A stretch of 64,000 bases of DNA from Chloroflexota bacterium. Lineage in GTDB: Bacteria > Chloroflexota > Anaerolineae > Anaerolineales > Villigracilaceae. A model generated the notes under the pieces. That model was not told the origin of the DNA. It ran no database searches and saw only the letters and a list, made by a program, of their open reading frames with translations. Made by a program: the position numbers and the translations under genes. This document shows, piece by piece, positions 50,378 to 59,049 of the stretch; position 1 is the first letter of the stretch, and each line of letters begins with the position of its first letter. Location: assembly GCA_013388685.1 (NCBI GenBank), contig JACAET010000039.1:1-64000 (forward strand), given 5' to 3'.

Positions 50378-53217
50378 GCAAGGGCAAGCAAATCTTCGAT
50401 ATGCAGCGGTTCGTCAGGGGGATATTTTTCCACGTGTTGGAGCAGTAATTTTTGCCCCAATCTTACCATTTTGCCTGGTGAGCCAGCGGCTTTGCGGGCG
50501 AGGAGGAGGTCAGCGGATTCTTCTTCAGGATGCGGAGCGAACAAACTTTCCAGCGCTTCCACTTCTCCGTTTGAGCATATCTGCACTCGTTGCTGGCATT
50601 GTTTTGCAAGTTTCTCTTCCGAAATCCGCTGGGGATTACTGTCCGAAATCATGAAATGAACCAGTGTCCAGCCATGCGCCTTTAACCACTCGGCTTCGCC
50701 ATCCAGCGCTTGGTGCGTTGCAGGAAGCATCTCTCCGCTGGCGGCAAAATTCAAATCCACCGAAGAGACCAATGCCAGCGTGAATTGCTGTTTGGATAAA
50801 GGTCTCAATTCAATCAGGGCAGGGGCTTCTTCCTTGCGCAGGTCGTTCGCTTCTACATTTTCCAGCCACGCTGCCACATGTTCGAGAAATTTTTGTGTGC
50901 TTTTTTCTTCCTTTTCGGTGATTTCTTTCTTCCTGCTGCCTAAAATTTGCTCCAGGCTGCGGACGATGGCAAAGGGCGAACCGCCATGCCAGCGCAGCAG
51001 GCGTCCCGCCAGCCCGCGCTGTGATTTTCCGAGAGAATAGTATGTTGCAGGCGCATCCGCCAACGTCCAGGCCCAGCCTTCCGCCAGGGCGTGCAGAAAC
51101 AGAGTGCGCGGTTGTTCCACGCCAAAGTTGGCGATCATGGATGGGGGCAGCGCTGCCACAAAGGTCTTGTCTTTGATTTTTGGCGGAAGATTCCTGGCGT
51201 ACCCAAATAAAGCCGCGCCAACATCCCAGGAATTTGAAAAGGCGAAATTCTGGGTGGAGTGTTCAAAAGCAGGGAACGAAAAACCCGCAGGAACCTGCTC
51301 GATCAACAATTTTTCATCTTTGGGCGTCGAAGTGTAAGGGTTGCCTGCATCCGCAAAGGGTGAACAGCGCAGACCTTGCTTTTCCAGCCAGGCGGCAAGG
51401 CGCGCCTCCGCGCGCGATGGAACGGTGGAAAAGCGGAATTGGCTTTGCAGCGGGAAACTTTCTGTATCGGGAAAGCCCAACTCCTCCTTGAGCAGGATGA
51501 TTTCCTGCAGAAATTCATCTTTGTATTTTTCAGGGATTTCCTTTTTCAAATCATCAGGAAGGTTGCTCGCTATCTGCTTTGCGACACCAATGCTTTCAGG
51601 GTATTTTTTGATGATGGAAAGCAAAACATCTGGATGGTGTTCAAAAACAGATGACAATTGCTTTATCCTGGAATCTGATATTCCTATGCTTTCAAAAAAC
51701 CAAAGATTATGAATTTGATCTGAAAATTCCTCAAAGCATTCGATGATTTTCAACCTGCCTTCTGGAGAAAATTCCATTTCGATCCGTCTTGCAACGCCGA
51801 TGCTTTCAGGGTATTCCTTGAGCATGGAAAGCAACTCTTGGGCATCGTTTTCAAGGGCTTTTTGCAGCTGCTTTACTATGGAAATTGGCTTGCTTTCTTT
51901 ATCCTCAAAAATTCTCTCGCAGATATGGAGAAGAAGATTGACTCCTTTCTTTACTTCTTCCAGTGTCTTATTTGCAATTGCATCCCACAAGTCCTTTTCT
52001 ACGAACGTAGCATATTTGTCGCGGAATTGACTTTGCAGCGCTCTGTCCCATTCATTCCAGTCGTCGGTCAACTCCCAGTGGTCCTTCAAGGTTTTTGAAA
52101 AATTCTCTTTTGCCTCGGTTTCTAATTTGGATATGACTTGTTCAACCTGCTTTATCTTTTGCCGCTTTTTCTCTTCTTCCAACTGCTTGACTCCTACAAA
52201 TACCGCAGTAATCAGTGAAACAATGGTACTGCCCGCATCCAAAAAGTTCTTTTTCCAGCCACGTATTTGCGAGTCCTTCCTACTTTCAATCCTTATCGCC
52301 CAATTTGAAGTATCTAACTTATTTCCGCCAGAATTTAGAGTAAGTTCTATAGATCGAGAGCCTGTTGTTGGGCGTTCATCCGCTATAACCAATAACGTGA
52401 CAGCATTGGAGCTTTTACTTAATTTGAAGGCTAATATGTCATTCCAGACTAAAGGCTCCCCCGATTGCGGTTTGAGGGCGAACAGAAGCCCATCAGCGGA
52501 AATTTCCAGATCCATGCAATTGACCGTCCCTGTTGCCCAGAGATGAATTTCAGACGGCTCCGCGTCATCGAAAGAAATTTGAAGAGGATATTCAGCGTGA
52601 ATTTGAAAAGCGCCCGGAGGTGTTGCCTTAATGACACTCTTTTTTAAACTCGATGTAGAAAGTGTTGACTGTGCCCAGGATGTGTCAAAGAGAAAAAGCA
52701 AAATAATTACCGCCGGGGCAATGATCCAGCGGTAATCCCGCCAAACTTCCCCCTTGCGATAGTCCTGTTTCGTGTTCTTTTTATTTTGCTTATCATTTTG
52801 ATTTTGCTTCCTCTCTTGTTGGAAGCGACTGCGAAAAGCAAGGAAAACAAGAATAAGCCATATTGCAAGAACAAACAAATTGGTCTGCAACAAATTGAAA
52901 ACGGCATCTTCCCAGAGCGCCTCTGCGTCGTACCTAAAGAGCCAGTTGAAGATGCCCATCAGCAGGAAGGCTAACGCGGGGGCAATGCCTACCTGCCATC
53001 CGTATCCAACCCAATAATTCCATAAACTGAAAAGTGCGGGCATGCCAAGTCCGCCAGCGATGAGCAAAATCGGTATCCAGTGATCCCTCCAAAAGGCGGG
53101 AAATATCAGAGCAATCGCAGCGACAGCGCTGCCAATCAGCCCCAGAAAAATGATCTGGGAACGATAATCGGATAAACGAGACTTTACCCCGCTGGATTGA
53201 TAATCTTCGTTTGCCAT
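50374..53217 (-). CDS. Large membrane protein, cassette gene 1, unknown function
   Basis: 947 aa, not recognised. Five N-terminal membrane helices (about 20-182), a beta-rich domain (about 190-320), perhaps a sixth helix (325-345; STIVSLITAVFVGV), and a charged coiled coil (EEEKKRQKIKQVEQVISKLE). Then come repeats: YPESIGVARRI and YPESIGVAKQI in two helical units, with a third partial SIGISDSRI. The last 300 residues are a soluble domain ending in AGSPGKMVRLGQKLLL, similar in look to the lid motif of the partner ATPases, though no Walker A is present. The ATG at 53217 has GAGGG upstream. Much of its 5' half is visibly AT-richer than the flanking genes. It may be the membrane sensor or anchor for the ATPases. 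Confidence 0.7.
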   Translation of the reverse strand: MANEDYQSSGVKSRLSDYRSQIIFLGLIGSAVAAIALIFPAFWRDHWIPILLIAGGLGMPALFSLWNYWVGYGWQVGIAPALAFLLMGIFNWLFRYDAEALWEDAVFNLLQTNLFVLAIWLILVFLAFRSRFQQERKQNQNDKQNKKNTKQDYRKGEVWRDYRWIIAPAVIILLFLFDTSWAQSTLSTSSLKKSVIKATPPGAFQIHAEYPLQISFDDAEPSEIHLWATGTVNCMDLEISADGLLFALKPQSGEPLVWNDILAFKLSKSSNAVTLLVIADERPTTGSRSIELTLNSGGNKLDTSNWAIRIESRKDSQIRGWKKNFLDAGSTIVSLITAVFVGVKQLEEEKKRQKIKQVEQVISKLETEAKENFSKTLKDHWELTDDWNEWDRALQSQFRDKYATFVEKDLWDAIANKTLEEVKKGVNLLLHICERIFEDKESKPISIVKQLQKALENDAQELLSMLKEYPESIGVARRIEMEFSPEGRLKIIECFEEFSDQIHNLWFFESIGISDSRIKQLSSVFEHHPDVLLSIIKKYPESIGVAKQIASNLPDDLKKEIPEKYKDEFLQEIILLKEELGFPDTESFPLQSQFRFSTVPSRAEARLAAWLEKQGLRCSPFADAGNPYTSTPKDEKLLIEQVPAGFSFPAFEHSTQNFAFSNSWDVGAALFGYARNLPPKIKDKTFVAALPPSMIANFGVEQPRTLFLHALAEGWAWTLADAPATYYSLGKSQRGLAGRLLRWHGGSPFAIVRSLEQILGSRKKEITEKEEKSTQKFLEHVAAWLENVEANDLRKEEAPALIELRPLSKQQFTLALVSSVDLNFAASGEMLPATHQALDGEAEWLKAHGWTLVHFMISDSNPQRISEEKLAKQCQQRVQICSNGEVEALESLFAPHPEEESADLLLARKAAGSPGKMVRLGQKLLLQHVEKYPPDEPLHIEDLLALA

Positions 53218-53262
53218 GGCGCCAACCCTCACTGATGACCCGTAGAGTGGAACGACAGGGTC

Positions 53263-53268
53263 ATTATA
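53263..53268 (-). promoter_or_regulatory. -10 box (TATAAT) of the ATPase cassette
   Basis: Minus-strand TATAAT ends 45 nt before the ATG at 53217. No good -35 box is seen, so an activator may be needed. Confidence 0.45.
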
Positions 53269-53274
53269 CAACAA

Positions 53275-53685
53275 GGCTTGCGTCCTTTCATCGGTTATTG
53301 CAGATTCACGATGGTCATACTATATCAATGACGATGAATATGTCGTCTTCATTCCTCTGACTACTTTCTCACCTTTTCCTTTCAGGTGTTTCGGATAAGA
53401 CAAAAGTATCATGCCTTCGCGAAAACATTTTAGGATCCCCTCAACACTTGACGAGAATGATACTTTGTTCTGCCAGCTGCCCACCTGTACTTTCATGTGC
53501 AGGCGATTATCAAAGTGGAAATCAACAAAATCGCTGCCATATATAGGCAAGAGTGTCTAAAAAAGCAGGGTTTCAACACATATACAGGCTGCCATTATCC
53601 CCGATTAAGTATCTAACTCGACAACTTTTTGACGTCAATTTTGTATAAAGTTCGTTTTCCACGCAACCGTCTCGGATTTTACGAG
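53275..53685. other. Non-coding stretch upstream of the cassette
   Basis: AT-richer DNA. One minus-strand open frame (53320-53550, 76 codons) has a protein-like feel (DFVDFHFDNRLHMKVQV) but no ribosome site or family; it may be a gene remnant. A 10-bp perfect palindrome TTGACGTCAA lies at 53629-53638. Nothing else is supported. Confidence 0.35.
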
Positions 53686-53802
53686 AACTTGTCTCAAAAA
53701 TACCCTGTCACTCTGAGGGAGCGGTGATTGTGACCGAAGAGTCTCTTTTTTGGGCTGTAGCGACCCTTCGCTGCGCTCAGGGTGAAATTTTTGAGATGAC
53801 TT
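53686..53802. repeat. MITE-like repeat B, copy 2 (right border of accessory block)
   Basis: 117 bp, same orientation as the copy at 40303-40420, with the same CTCAAAAAT ends and the CTTCGCTGCGCTCAGGGTGA core. With copy 1 it brackets 13.3 kb of accessory genes. Confidence 0.85.
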
Positions 53803-53901
53803 GGAATAACGCTGATGTTTGTTTTTCGAAAGAATCCGCACAATTCGCCCGATCGGCATAACCCGCGTTGATGGTCTCGAATTTACACGCGGAGAACTCG
53901 A

Positions 53902-53946
53902 TAAAAAAACCCGCGCACAAGCCGTCCAGCCGCTTGTGCGCGGGTT
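53902..53946 (-). terminator. Terminator of the R3H ATPase gene
   Basis: A perfect 15-bp stem (AACCCGCGCACAAGC and its complement) followed on the minus strand by TTTTTTTAT, 17 bp after the stop codon. A textbook intrinsic terminator. Confidence 0.95.
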
Positions 53947-53962
53947 GACTGTCTGCTTCTTC

Positions 53963-55585
53963 TCACTCCCTGAAAATCCTCACATGCCGCCTCGGCTCCT
54001 TCCCATAGGAGTGGCTGACCAACTCCGCCTGGCGCGCCATTTCGTGCTGCAATCTCCGCACGAGTGACGGACCCGGGGGCAAATCCACCCAGCGTTCGCC
54101 GTTGAGGACTGCCGCAATCGCTCTTTGCGTTTCATTGCGGATGTCGTCCATATTGTCGCGCAGGGGGGCGGCGCTCAGGTTATACAAATCGCCGAGGAAC
54201 TGCTCTACCTGCGCCACCGTGTTGGCGCGCAAAACATAAATCGGCATGCCGCGCTGTTCGGCTTCGATCACCGTCTGCTGGCGGTTGCGGTAATACGTCC
54301 GCAGGGTCACCAGCGCGTCGGCTTCCTCCACGTCGCGCACGATGATGGCAGGCACGCCAAGCCGCTTGGCGGCTTGCTGCAGACGGTTGCGTGCCACGCC
54401 ATACGGATAGACCTTCACCGGTTGAAGCGCCGCGCCCACCGATGACGGACCCGCCCTGGGGGGTTGATGCGTTTCTTCGGAAGCCGAAGCAGGCTTGAGC
54501 GGAGTCTGATCGAGCGGAGTCGCCCGTCCGCGGCGAGCCGGTTTGGTGGTCTCCTTCGCATCCACGCGCGACGAGGAAACTGCCTCCGCTTTCTCGATCC
54601 GGATTCTTCCCTCTTCATCGCGTGTACGAATCTCAGGCGGGATGGGGTAGCCGCGCAGCAGCGCATCTACCGACGCCATGATGTCGAGATGCACGGCGAA
54701 GCGGTCGCGGTTTTGGATTTCGATGAGCACGTCGAAGGTGGGCGGGGCGCGTCTTTCGAGGACCGTTTTCTGGGTGCCGCGCCGACGCGCTTCCTCATCC
54801 GAAAGCGTCACCGCTTCGATGCCGCCGACGAGGTCGCTGAGGGTGGGGTTGAGGAGCAGGTTGTCGAGCGTCTGACCGTGCGCCGTGCCGATGAGTTGCA
54901 CGCCGCGCTCGGCGATGGTGCGCGCGGCGAGGGCTTCGAGTTCGCGCCCGATTTCATCAATGACGATGACTTCGGGGTTATGGTTTTCGACGGCTTCGAT
55001 CATGACCTCGTGCTGGAGCATGGGTTCGCGCACCTGCATACGGCGCGCCTTGCCCACGGCAGGATGCGGCACATCGCCGTCGCCGCCGATTTCGTTGGAG
55101 GTATCCACGATGACCACGCGTTTGGTTTCGGCAAGAATGCGCGCGGCTTCACGGAGCAGCGTGGTCTTGCCCACGCCGGGGCGACCAAGGATGAGCACGG
55201 ATTTGCCCGACTCGATGATGTCCTGGATGATGTCCACCGTGCCGTAGACGGCGCGCCCGACGCGCAGGGTGAGCCCGACGATGTGTCCGCGCCGGTTGCG
55301 AATGGCGGAGATGCGATGCAGGGTGCGCTCGATGCCGGCGCGGTTGTCCGCGTCGAACTCGCCGGTGCGTTCGTCCACGTAGTCAATTTCTTCGCGGGTG
55401 ATTTCGGTGTCGCGCAGGTTGACTTCGCCGTCCACGAAGCGGACCGTGGGGATGCGCCCCAAGTCCAGAATGATCTCGAGCAGGTTCTCGCTGTTGTCCG
55501 CCTTTTCCACCGCGCGGCGGATATCGAGGGGCAGCACATCGAGGAGAGCGTCGAGGTCGTCGGTGATTTTGAGTTGTTGAGTCAT
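53963..55585 (-). CDS. Ycf45/SpoIIIAA-like ATPase with C-terminal R3H domain
   Basis: 540 aa. An N-terminal part with LLDVLPLDIRRAVE leads to a P-loop ATPase domain: Walker A GRPGVGKTT (134-142, K140), Walker B VIVIDEIGRELEAL, and IGTAHGQTLDNLLLNP. This is the family of plastid Ycf45 and sporulation protein SpoIIIAA. A Pro/Arg-rich linker (about 345-395) connects to a domain with ADALVTLRTYYRNRQQTV and an R3H motif at the C-terminus (HEMARQAELVSHSYGKEPRRHVRI), which binds single-stranded nucleic acid. The function in non-sporulating bacteria is unknown; an RNA- or DNA-linked ATPase is likely. It stands alone with a strong terminator. Confidence 0.85.
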   Translation of the reverse strand: MTQQLKITDDLDALLDVLPLDIRRAVEKADNSENLLEIILDLGRIPTVRFVDGEVNLRDTEITREEIDYVDERTGEFDADNRAGIERTLHRISAIRNRRGHIVGLTLRVGRAVYGTVDIIQDIIESGKSVLILGRPGVGKTTLLREAARILAETKRVVIVDTSNEIGGDGDVPHPAVGKARRMQVREPMLQHEVMIEAVENHNPEVIVIDEIGRELEALAARTIAERGVQLIGTAHGQTLDNLLLNPTLSDLVGGIEAVTLSDEEARRRGTQKTVLERRAPPTFDVLIEIQNRDRFAVHLDIMASVDALLRGYPIPPEIRTRDEEGRIRIEKAEAVSSSRVDAKETTKPARRGRATPLDQTPLKPASASEETHQPPRAGPSSVGAALQPVKVYPYGVARNRLQQAAKRLGVPAIIVRDVEEADALVTLRTYYRNRQQTVIEAEQRGMPIYVLRANTVAQVEQFLGDLYNLSAAPLRDNMDDIRNETQRAIAAVLNGERWVDLPPGPSLVRRLQHEMARQAELVSHSYGKEPRRHVRIFRE

Positions 55586-55984
55586 ATGATCAGTAATGGG
55601 TCGTTGGGAAGGGGGGATTCGAGTACTTGCGCCGCCGAAGGTCCCTCGCTCCGCGGCTTACAGAGATCTAGATGCGGTTGAACATGGAAAAGTTCCTGTC
55701 TGTTGGGGTGTTTCAGGCTTCCCATTCCATATCTATTATACGGGAAACGGGCTGTCTCCGCATTGGAAAGTGGTTGTAAAAACCGCCTGCTTTTCGGCAT
55801 CGGGTGAGACGATCCGCCGGACGGGAAGCCCGATTCGTTTGGGGAGAGGGGTTGTATGTTCGGTCGTCGAGGGGTTCCTGTATGTCTTCTCCCGAGGGGC
55901 GGCATGATGAGCCCGGCGAAGATATTTCTCGTGGTGGAGAAGATGAGCCGTTGGCGCTTCGCGGTTCCTCCGTGTGAGGTATCG
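55586..55984. other. Intergenic region between uvrD-like and R3H ATPase genes
   Basis: 399 bp. A minus-strand TATAAT at 55735-55740 could drive the R3H gene with a 140-nt leader, but no -35 box fits. A plus-strand open frame (55596-55907) has no ribosome site or recognisable features. I see no repeat or terminator. Confidence 0.4.
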
Positions 55985-58153
55985 TCAGATAATCTTCAAA
56001 TTCGCCAGGCTTGCCGATAAACGTTTGATGCCAACGCTGTTGAACACCACGTCCACGATCTCATCATCATCCTGAACGCGGGTATCGAGGACAATCCCTT
56101 CGCCCCACACCGGGTGCCGGACGCGGGTGCCGGCGCGGTACACGGCGTCTCGAACGGGAGCAGGCTTGCCCGGCGTCCGAGGCGAAAGCCATTTCGTTGC
56201 GGGCGCGCTTCCTTTCAGATCTTTGCCGGTGCGTGTCTTTCCAGACAACAAATCGGCGGGGATGTCGTCTAGGAAGCGCGAGGGGTAGGTCTCTTCGAAC
56301 GAGCCGCGCCCGCCGCGTTGAATGGCGCGGACGAGGTAAAGTTTGTCTTTGGCGCGGGTAATGCCCACATAGAAGAGGCGGCGTTCCTCCTCCATTTGTT
56401 CGGGTTCGTCGAAGGAGCGGCTGTGGGGCAGAATACCGTCATCGAGACCGATGATGAAAACCGCGCCGAATTCGAGCCCTTTGGCGGCGTGCAGGGTGAG
56501 CAGGGTAGGGACGTTGCCTTCGGTGATGGTGTCCTGATCGGAGACGAGGGCGATGTTTTCGAGAAATTCGTCGAGTGTGCGGGTGGCGTATTCTTCGGCG
56601 AGGCGTTTGAGCTCGAGGACGTTTTCCCAGCGGTCTTCGCCTTCTTCGGATTCGTCGTCAATGTATTCTTTGTAGTTGAGGTCGCGGACGATGCGGTCGA
56701 AGAGTTCGGGGAGGGTGAGGGTTTGTGACGCGATGCGCCAGGCGGCGAGCAAGCCGCCAAAGTCGGCGAGGGAGAGGGCGGCGCGGCCGGTAAAGGATGA
56801 CCAGTAAGGCGAGTCGGCGCCGCGGGCGAGGTCGAGCAAAACTTCGCCGGGTTGCAGTCCGTTCTGGCGGGCGACGAGGTGAAGCGTTGTGAGTGTCTTC
56901 TCGCCGATGCCGCGCGGCGGGACGTTGATGACGCGATCGAGGCTGGTTTCGTCGGCGGGGTTGTGGATGAGGCGCAGGAAGGCGATGATGTCTTTGACTT
57001 CGCGGCGCCCGTAGAAGCGCTGTGCGCCGACGAGGCGATAGGGGAGCCGCGCCTGCAGGAAGGCTTCTTCGATGAGGCGGGACATGGCGTTGGTGCGGTA
57101 CATCACCGCGCACTCGCCCGGCTCGAATTGCCGCGAGGCGACGAGTTGCGCGATGGTATCTACTACAAAGGAAGCCTCCGCGTAGTCGTCGGGCGCTTCG
57201 TAATAGAAGATTTTCTCGCCGGCGCCCCGTTCGGTGAAGAGTTGTTTGCGGCGGCGGTTTTGGGCGCGGTTGATAACGCCCATGGCAGCATTGAGGATGT
57301 TCTGGCGTGAGCGGTAATTCTGTTCGAGCAAAATGGTCTGTGCTTCGGGGAAGTCCTGCTCGAAACGGCGAATGTTGCGCCAGTCTGCGCCGCGCCAGGC
57401 ATAGATGGATTGATCCGGATCGCCCACGCAAAAGATGTTTTTATGGTGCGAAGCCAGTTCCTTCACCAGTGCATACTGCGCCAGGTTGGTGTCCTGAAAT
57501 TCGTCTACCAGCACATGACGGAAACGCTGAGCGTATTTATCGCGCACGGAGGGGGTGTCTGCCAGCAGGCGTGCGGTGTAGAGCAGAATATCGTCGAAAT
57601 CCACCGCATTGCTGGCAACCAGCCGTTTCTGGTATTCGGCGTACACGCGCTTCACCACTTCGTCCTTGTAGGTGACGATCGGGTAATTCTCCGCATCGAT
57701 CAGTTCGTTCTTGGCGCGCGAGATGGCGGCATGCACACTGGCGGGGCGGTATAACTTCTCGTTGATGTTCAAATCACGGATGACATTCTTGACGATGCGT
57801 TCCTGGTCGTCCGAATCGAAGATGACGAAATTCGACTGGATGGGGAGGTGATCGGCTTCACGGCGCAGCAGGCGAGCGCAGATGGAATGAAACGTGCCGA
57901 GCATGATCCCGTCGGTCGCCTGATCGGGGAGCAGTTTGTGAACGCGCTCCTGCATTTCCTTTGCGGCTTTGTTGGTGAAGGTGACGGCGAGGATCTGCCA
58001 CGGGCGGACGCCCTCCTCCGCGATCAGGTAGGCGATGCGCTGAGTCAACACCCGCGTCTTGCCGGACCCCGGTCCTGCCACGACCAAAACAGGTCCATTC
58101 CCCGCTGTGACCGCCGCGCGTTGTTGTGGGTTGAGTTTGTCCAGAAAGTCCAT
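55985..58153 (-). CDS. pcrA: UvrD/PcrA-type superfamily 1 DNA helicase
   Basis: 722 aa, the usual length. Motif Ia precursor LNPQQRAAV (Q motif), Walker A GPGSGKT (27-33), Walker B VDEFQDTN, GDPDQSIYAWRGA (motif III), EQNYRS (IV), LLTLHAAKGLEF (V) and FYVGITRAKDKLYL (VI) are all present. The C-terminal GTRVRHPVWGEGIVL is the PcrA Tudor-like domain that contacts RNA polymerase. It unwinds DNA 3'-5' in repair and clears transcription-replication conflicts. It lies downstream of mscL; the hairpin between them has a T tract that ends at this gene's start codon. Confidence 0.95.
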   Translation of the reverse strand: MDFLDKLNPQQRAAVTAGNGPVLVVAGPGSGKTRVLTQRIAYLIAEEGVRPWQILAVTFTNKAAKEMQERVHKLLPDQATDGIMLGTFHSICARLLRREADHLPIQSNFVIFDSDDQERIVKNVIRDLNINEKLYRPASVHAAISRAKNELIDAENYPIVTYKDEVVKRVYAEYQKRLVASNAVDFDDILLYTARLLADTPSVRDKYAQRFRHVLVDEFQDTNLAQYALVKELASHHKNIFCVGDPDQSIYAWRGADWRNIRRFEQDFPEAQTILLEQNYRSRQNILNAAMGVINRAQNRRRKQLFTERGAGEKIFYYEAPDDYAEASFVVDTIAQLVASRQFEPGECAVMYRTNAMSRLIEEAFLQARLPYRLVGAQRFYGRREVKDIIAFLRLIHNPADETSLDRVINVPPRGIGEKTLTTLHLVARQNGLQPGEVLLDLARGADSPYWSSFTGRAALSLADFGGLLAAWRIASQTLTLPELFDRIVRDLNYKEYIDDESEEGEDRWENVLELKRLAEEYATRTLDEFLENIALVSDQDTITEGNVPTLLTLHAAKGLEFGAVFIIGLDDGILPHSRSFDEPEQMEEERRLFYVGITRAKDKLYLVRAIQRGGRGSFEETYPSRFLDDIPADLLSGKTRTGKDLKGSAPATKWLSPRTPGKPAPVRDAVYRAGTRVRHPVWGEGIVLDTRVQDDDEIVDVVFNSVGIKRLSASLANLKII

Positions 58154-58164
58154 AGAAAAATAGA

Positions 58165-58202
58165 AAGTAGAGAGTAGTGTAACACGAACCTACTCTCTAC
58201 TT
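58165..58202 (-). terminator. Terminator or attenuator between mscL and the helicase gene
   Basis: A perfect 13-bp inverted repeat (AAGTAGAGAGTAG and its complement) with a 12-nt loop; on the minus strand TTTCTATTTTTCT follows and runs straight into the helicase ATG at 58153. Read-through would join the two genes. Confidence 0.7.
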
Positions 58203-58223
58203 CGTGCAGACACAGGGAGGCTC

Positions 58224-58616
58224 TTACAGTTGTGAAGTGCAGTTCGGGCAGCGCGTGGCTTTGAGCGGAATCGCGCTGAAGCAGTAGGGGCACTCTTTGG
58301 TGGTCGGTTCGGCTGGGGCGGCGGGAGCGGGTTTCTTCATTTTGTTCATCGCCCGCACCAGCAGGAAGATGACGAAGGCAACGATGATGAAATCCACAAC
58401 CGCCTGGATGAACGCGCCGTAGGCAATGACCGCCTCTCCGACCGCCACGGACAGCCCGCTAAAGTCGAGCCCGCCCAGGAGAAGCCCGATCAGCGGCATC
58501 AGAATGTCGTTCACGAGTGAAGCGATGATCTTTCCGAACGCCCCGCCGATGATCACGGCAATTGCCAGGTCCATCACATTGCCGCGCATGGCAAATTCCT
58601 TGAATTCCTTGAGCAT
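58224..58616 (-). CDS. mscL: Large-conductance mechanosensitive channel with zinc-ribbon tail
   Basis: 130 aa. [38 protein letters not shown] is the classic MscL N-terminal helix and first pore helix; a second membrane helix spans about 70-92. The pentameric channel opens under membrane tension to release solutes. In place of the usual cytoplasmic coiled coil the tail has a Pro/Ala linker and a CxxC-x10-CxxC zinc ribbon (C109, C112, C123, C126). GAGGAGG lies 6 nt before the ATG, and a consensus promoter lies 42 bp upstream. Confidence 0.93.
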   Translation of the reverse strand: MLKEFKEFAMRGNVMDLAIAVIIGGAFGKIIASLVNDILMPLIGLLLGGLDFSGLSVAVGEAVIAYGAFIQAVVDFIIVAFVIFLLVRAMNKMKKPAPAAPAEPTTKECPYCFSAIPLKATRCPNCTSQL

Positions 58617-58657
58617 GTATGCCTCCTCTTCCGATGAAAAATGGATGAAACGAAAGT

Positions 58658-58686
58658 ATTCTACCGTTGGGATGAGGGGATGTCAA
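58658..58686 (-). promoter_or_regulatory. Promoter of mscL
   Basis: Minus strand: consensus -35 TTGACA (58681-58686), 17-bp spacer, -10 TAGAAT (58658-58663). Transcription would start about 35 nt before the ATG. Confidence 0.85.
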
Positions 58687-58769
58687 CGAAAGCGGGAATC
58701 TTCTGAGTACGACCGCATGTTCCTCTCGCAGGTTGGGGGGCGCGGTCGCGTCCGTTCCGGGATGTAAAA

Positions 58770-58893
58770 TAGACTTCTTGCAAGCGTGCGCCAGAGGGCG
58801 CACGGTACGCCTTCGTGTAAGAGACGTTCTCCCCTGGCGCTTGCCCGGCAGGGCAAGTGTAACGTCAACTGACTTATGCAAGAGATCTAATGA
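58770..58893. repeat. MITE-like repeat A, copy 2
   Basis: Same element and orientation as 12519-12642. This copy has perfect internal hairpins GTGCGCC-AGA-GGGCGCAC and CTTGCCC-GGCA-GGGCAAG. It makes up much of the 433-bp gap between mscL and the next plus-strand gene; the rest of the gap shows no gene. Confidence 0.8.
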
Positions 58894-59036
58894 GTAAATC
58901 ACGGAAACCTCGCGTAGTGTGCGCTCTTTGCGCGGCACGCAAAACTGGCGTTAGACACGCTTCAACGTCGCCAATTACGCGCTTTTATGAAGTTTCAGGC
59001 GTCGGGTCATGTGTCATTTGTCATGACCTGCTCTGC

Positions 59037-59042
59037 TATAAT
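59037..59042 (+). promoter_or_regulatory. Extended -10 promoter (TGC-TATAAT), leaderless
   Basis: TATAAT with an upstream TGC (extended -10) ends 7 nt before the ATG at 59050, placing the transcription start at the A of the start codon. It probably drives the gene run 59050-63227. Confidence 0.65.
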
Positions 59043-59049
59043 CCATCCT

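Noticed and set aside
53320..53550. 76-aa minus-strand ORF upstream of the cassette as a gene
   Set aside because: No ribosome site or family; at most a remnant, so described only in the gap entry.
54464..55681. 405-aa plus-strand ORF opposite the R3H ATPase
   Set aside because: Antisense shadow in high-GC DNA; repeated D/H/V-rich composition typical of reverse-frame reading.
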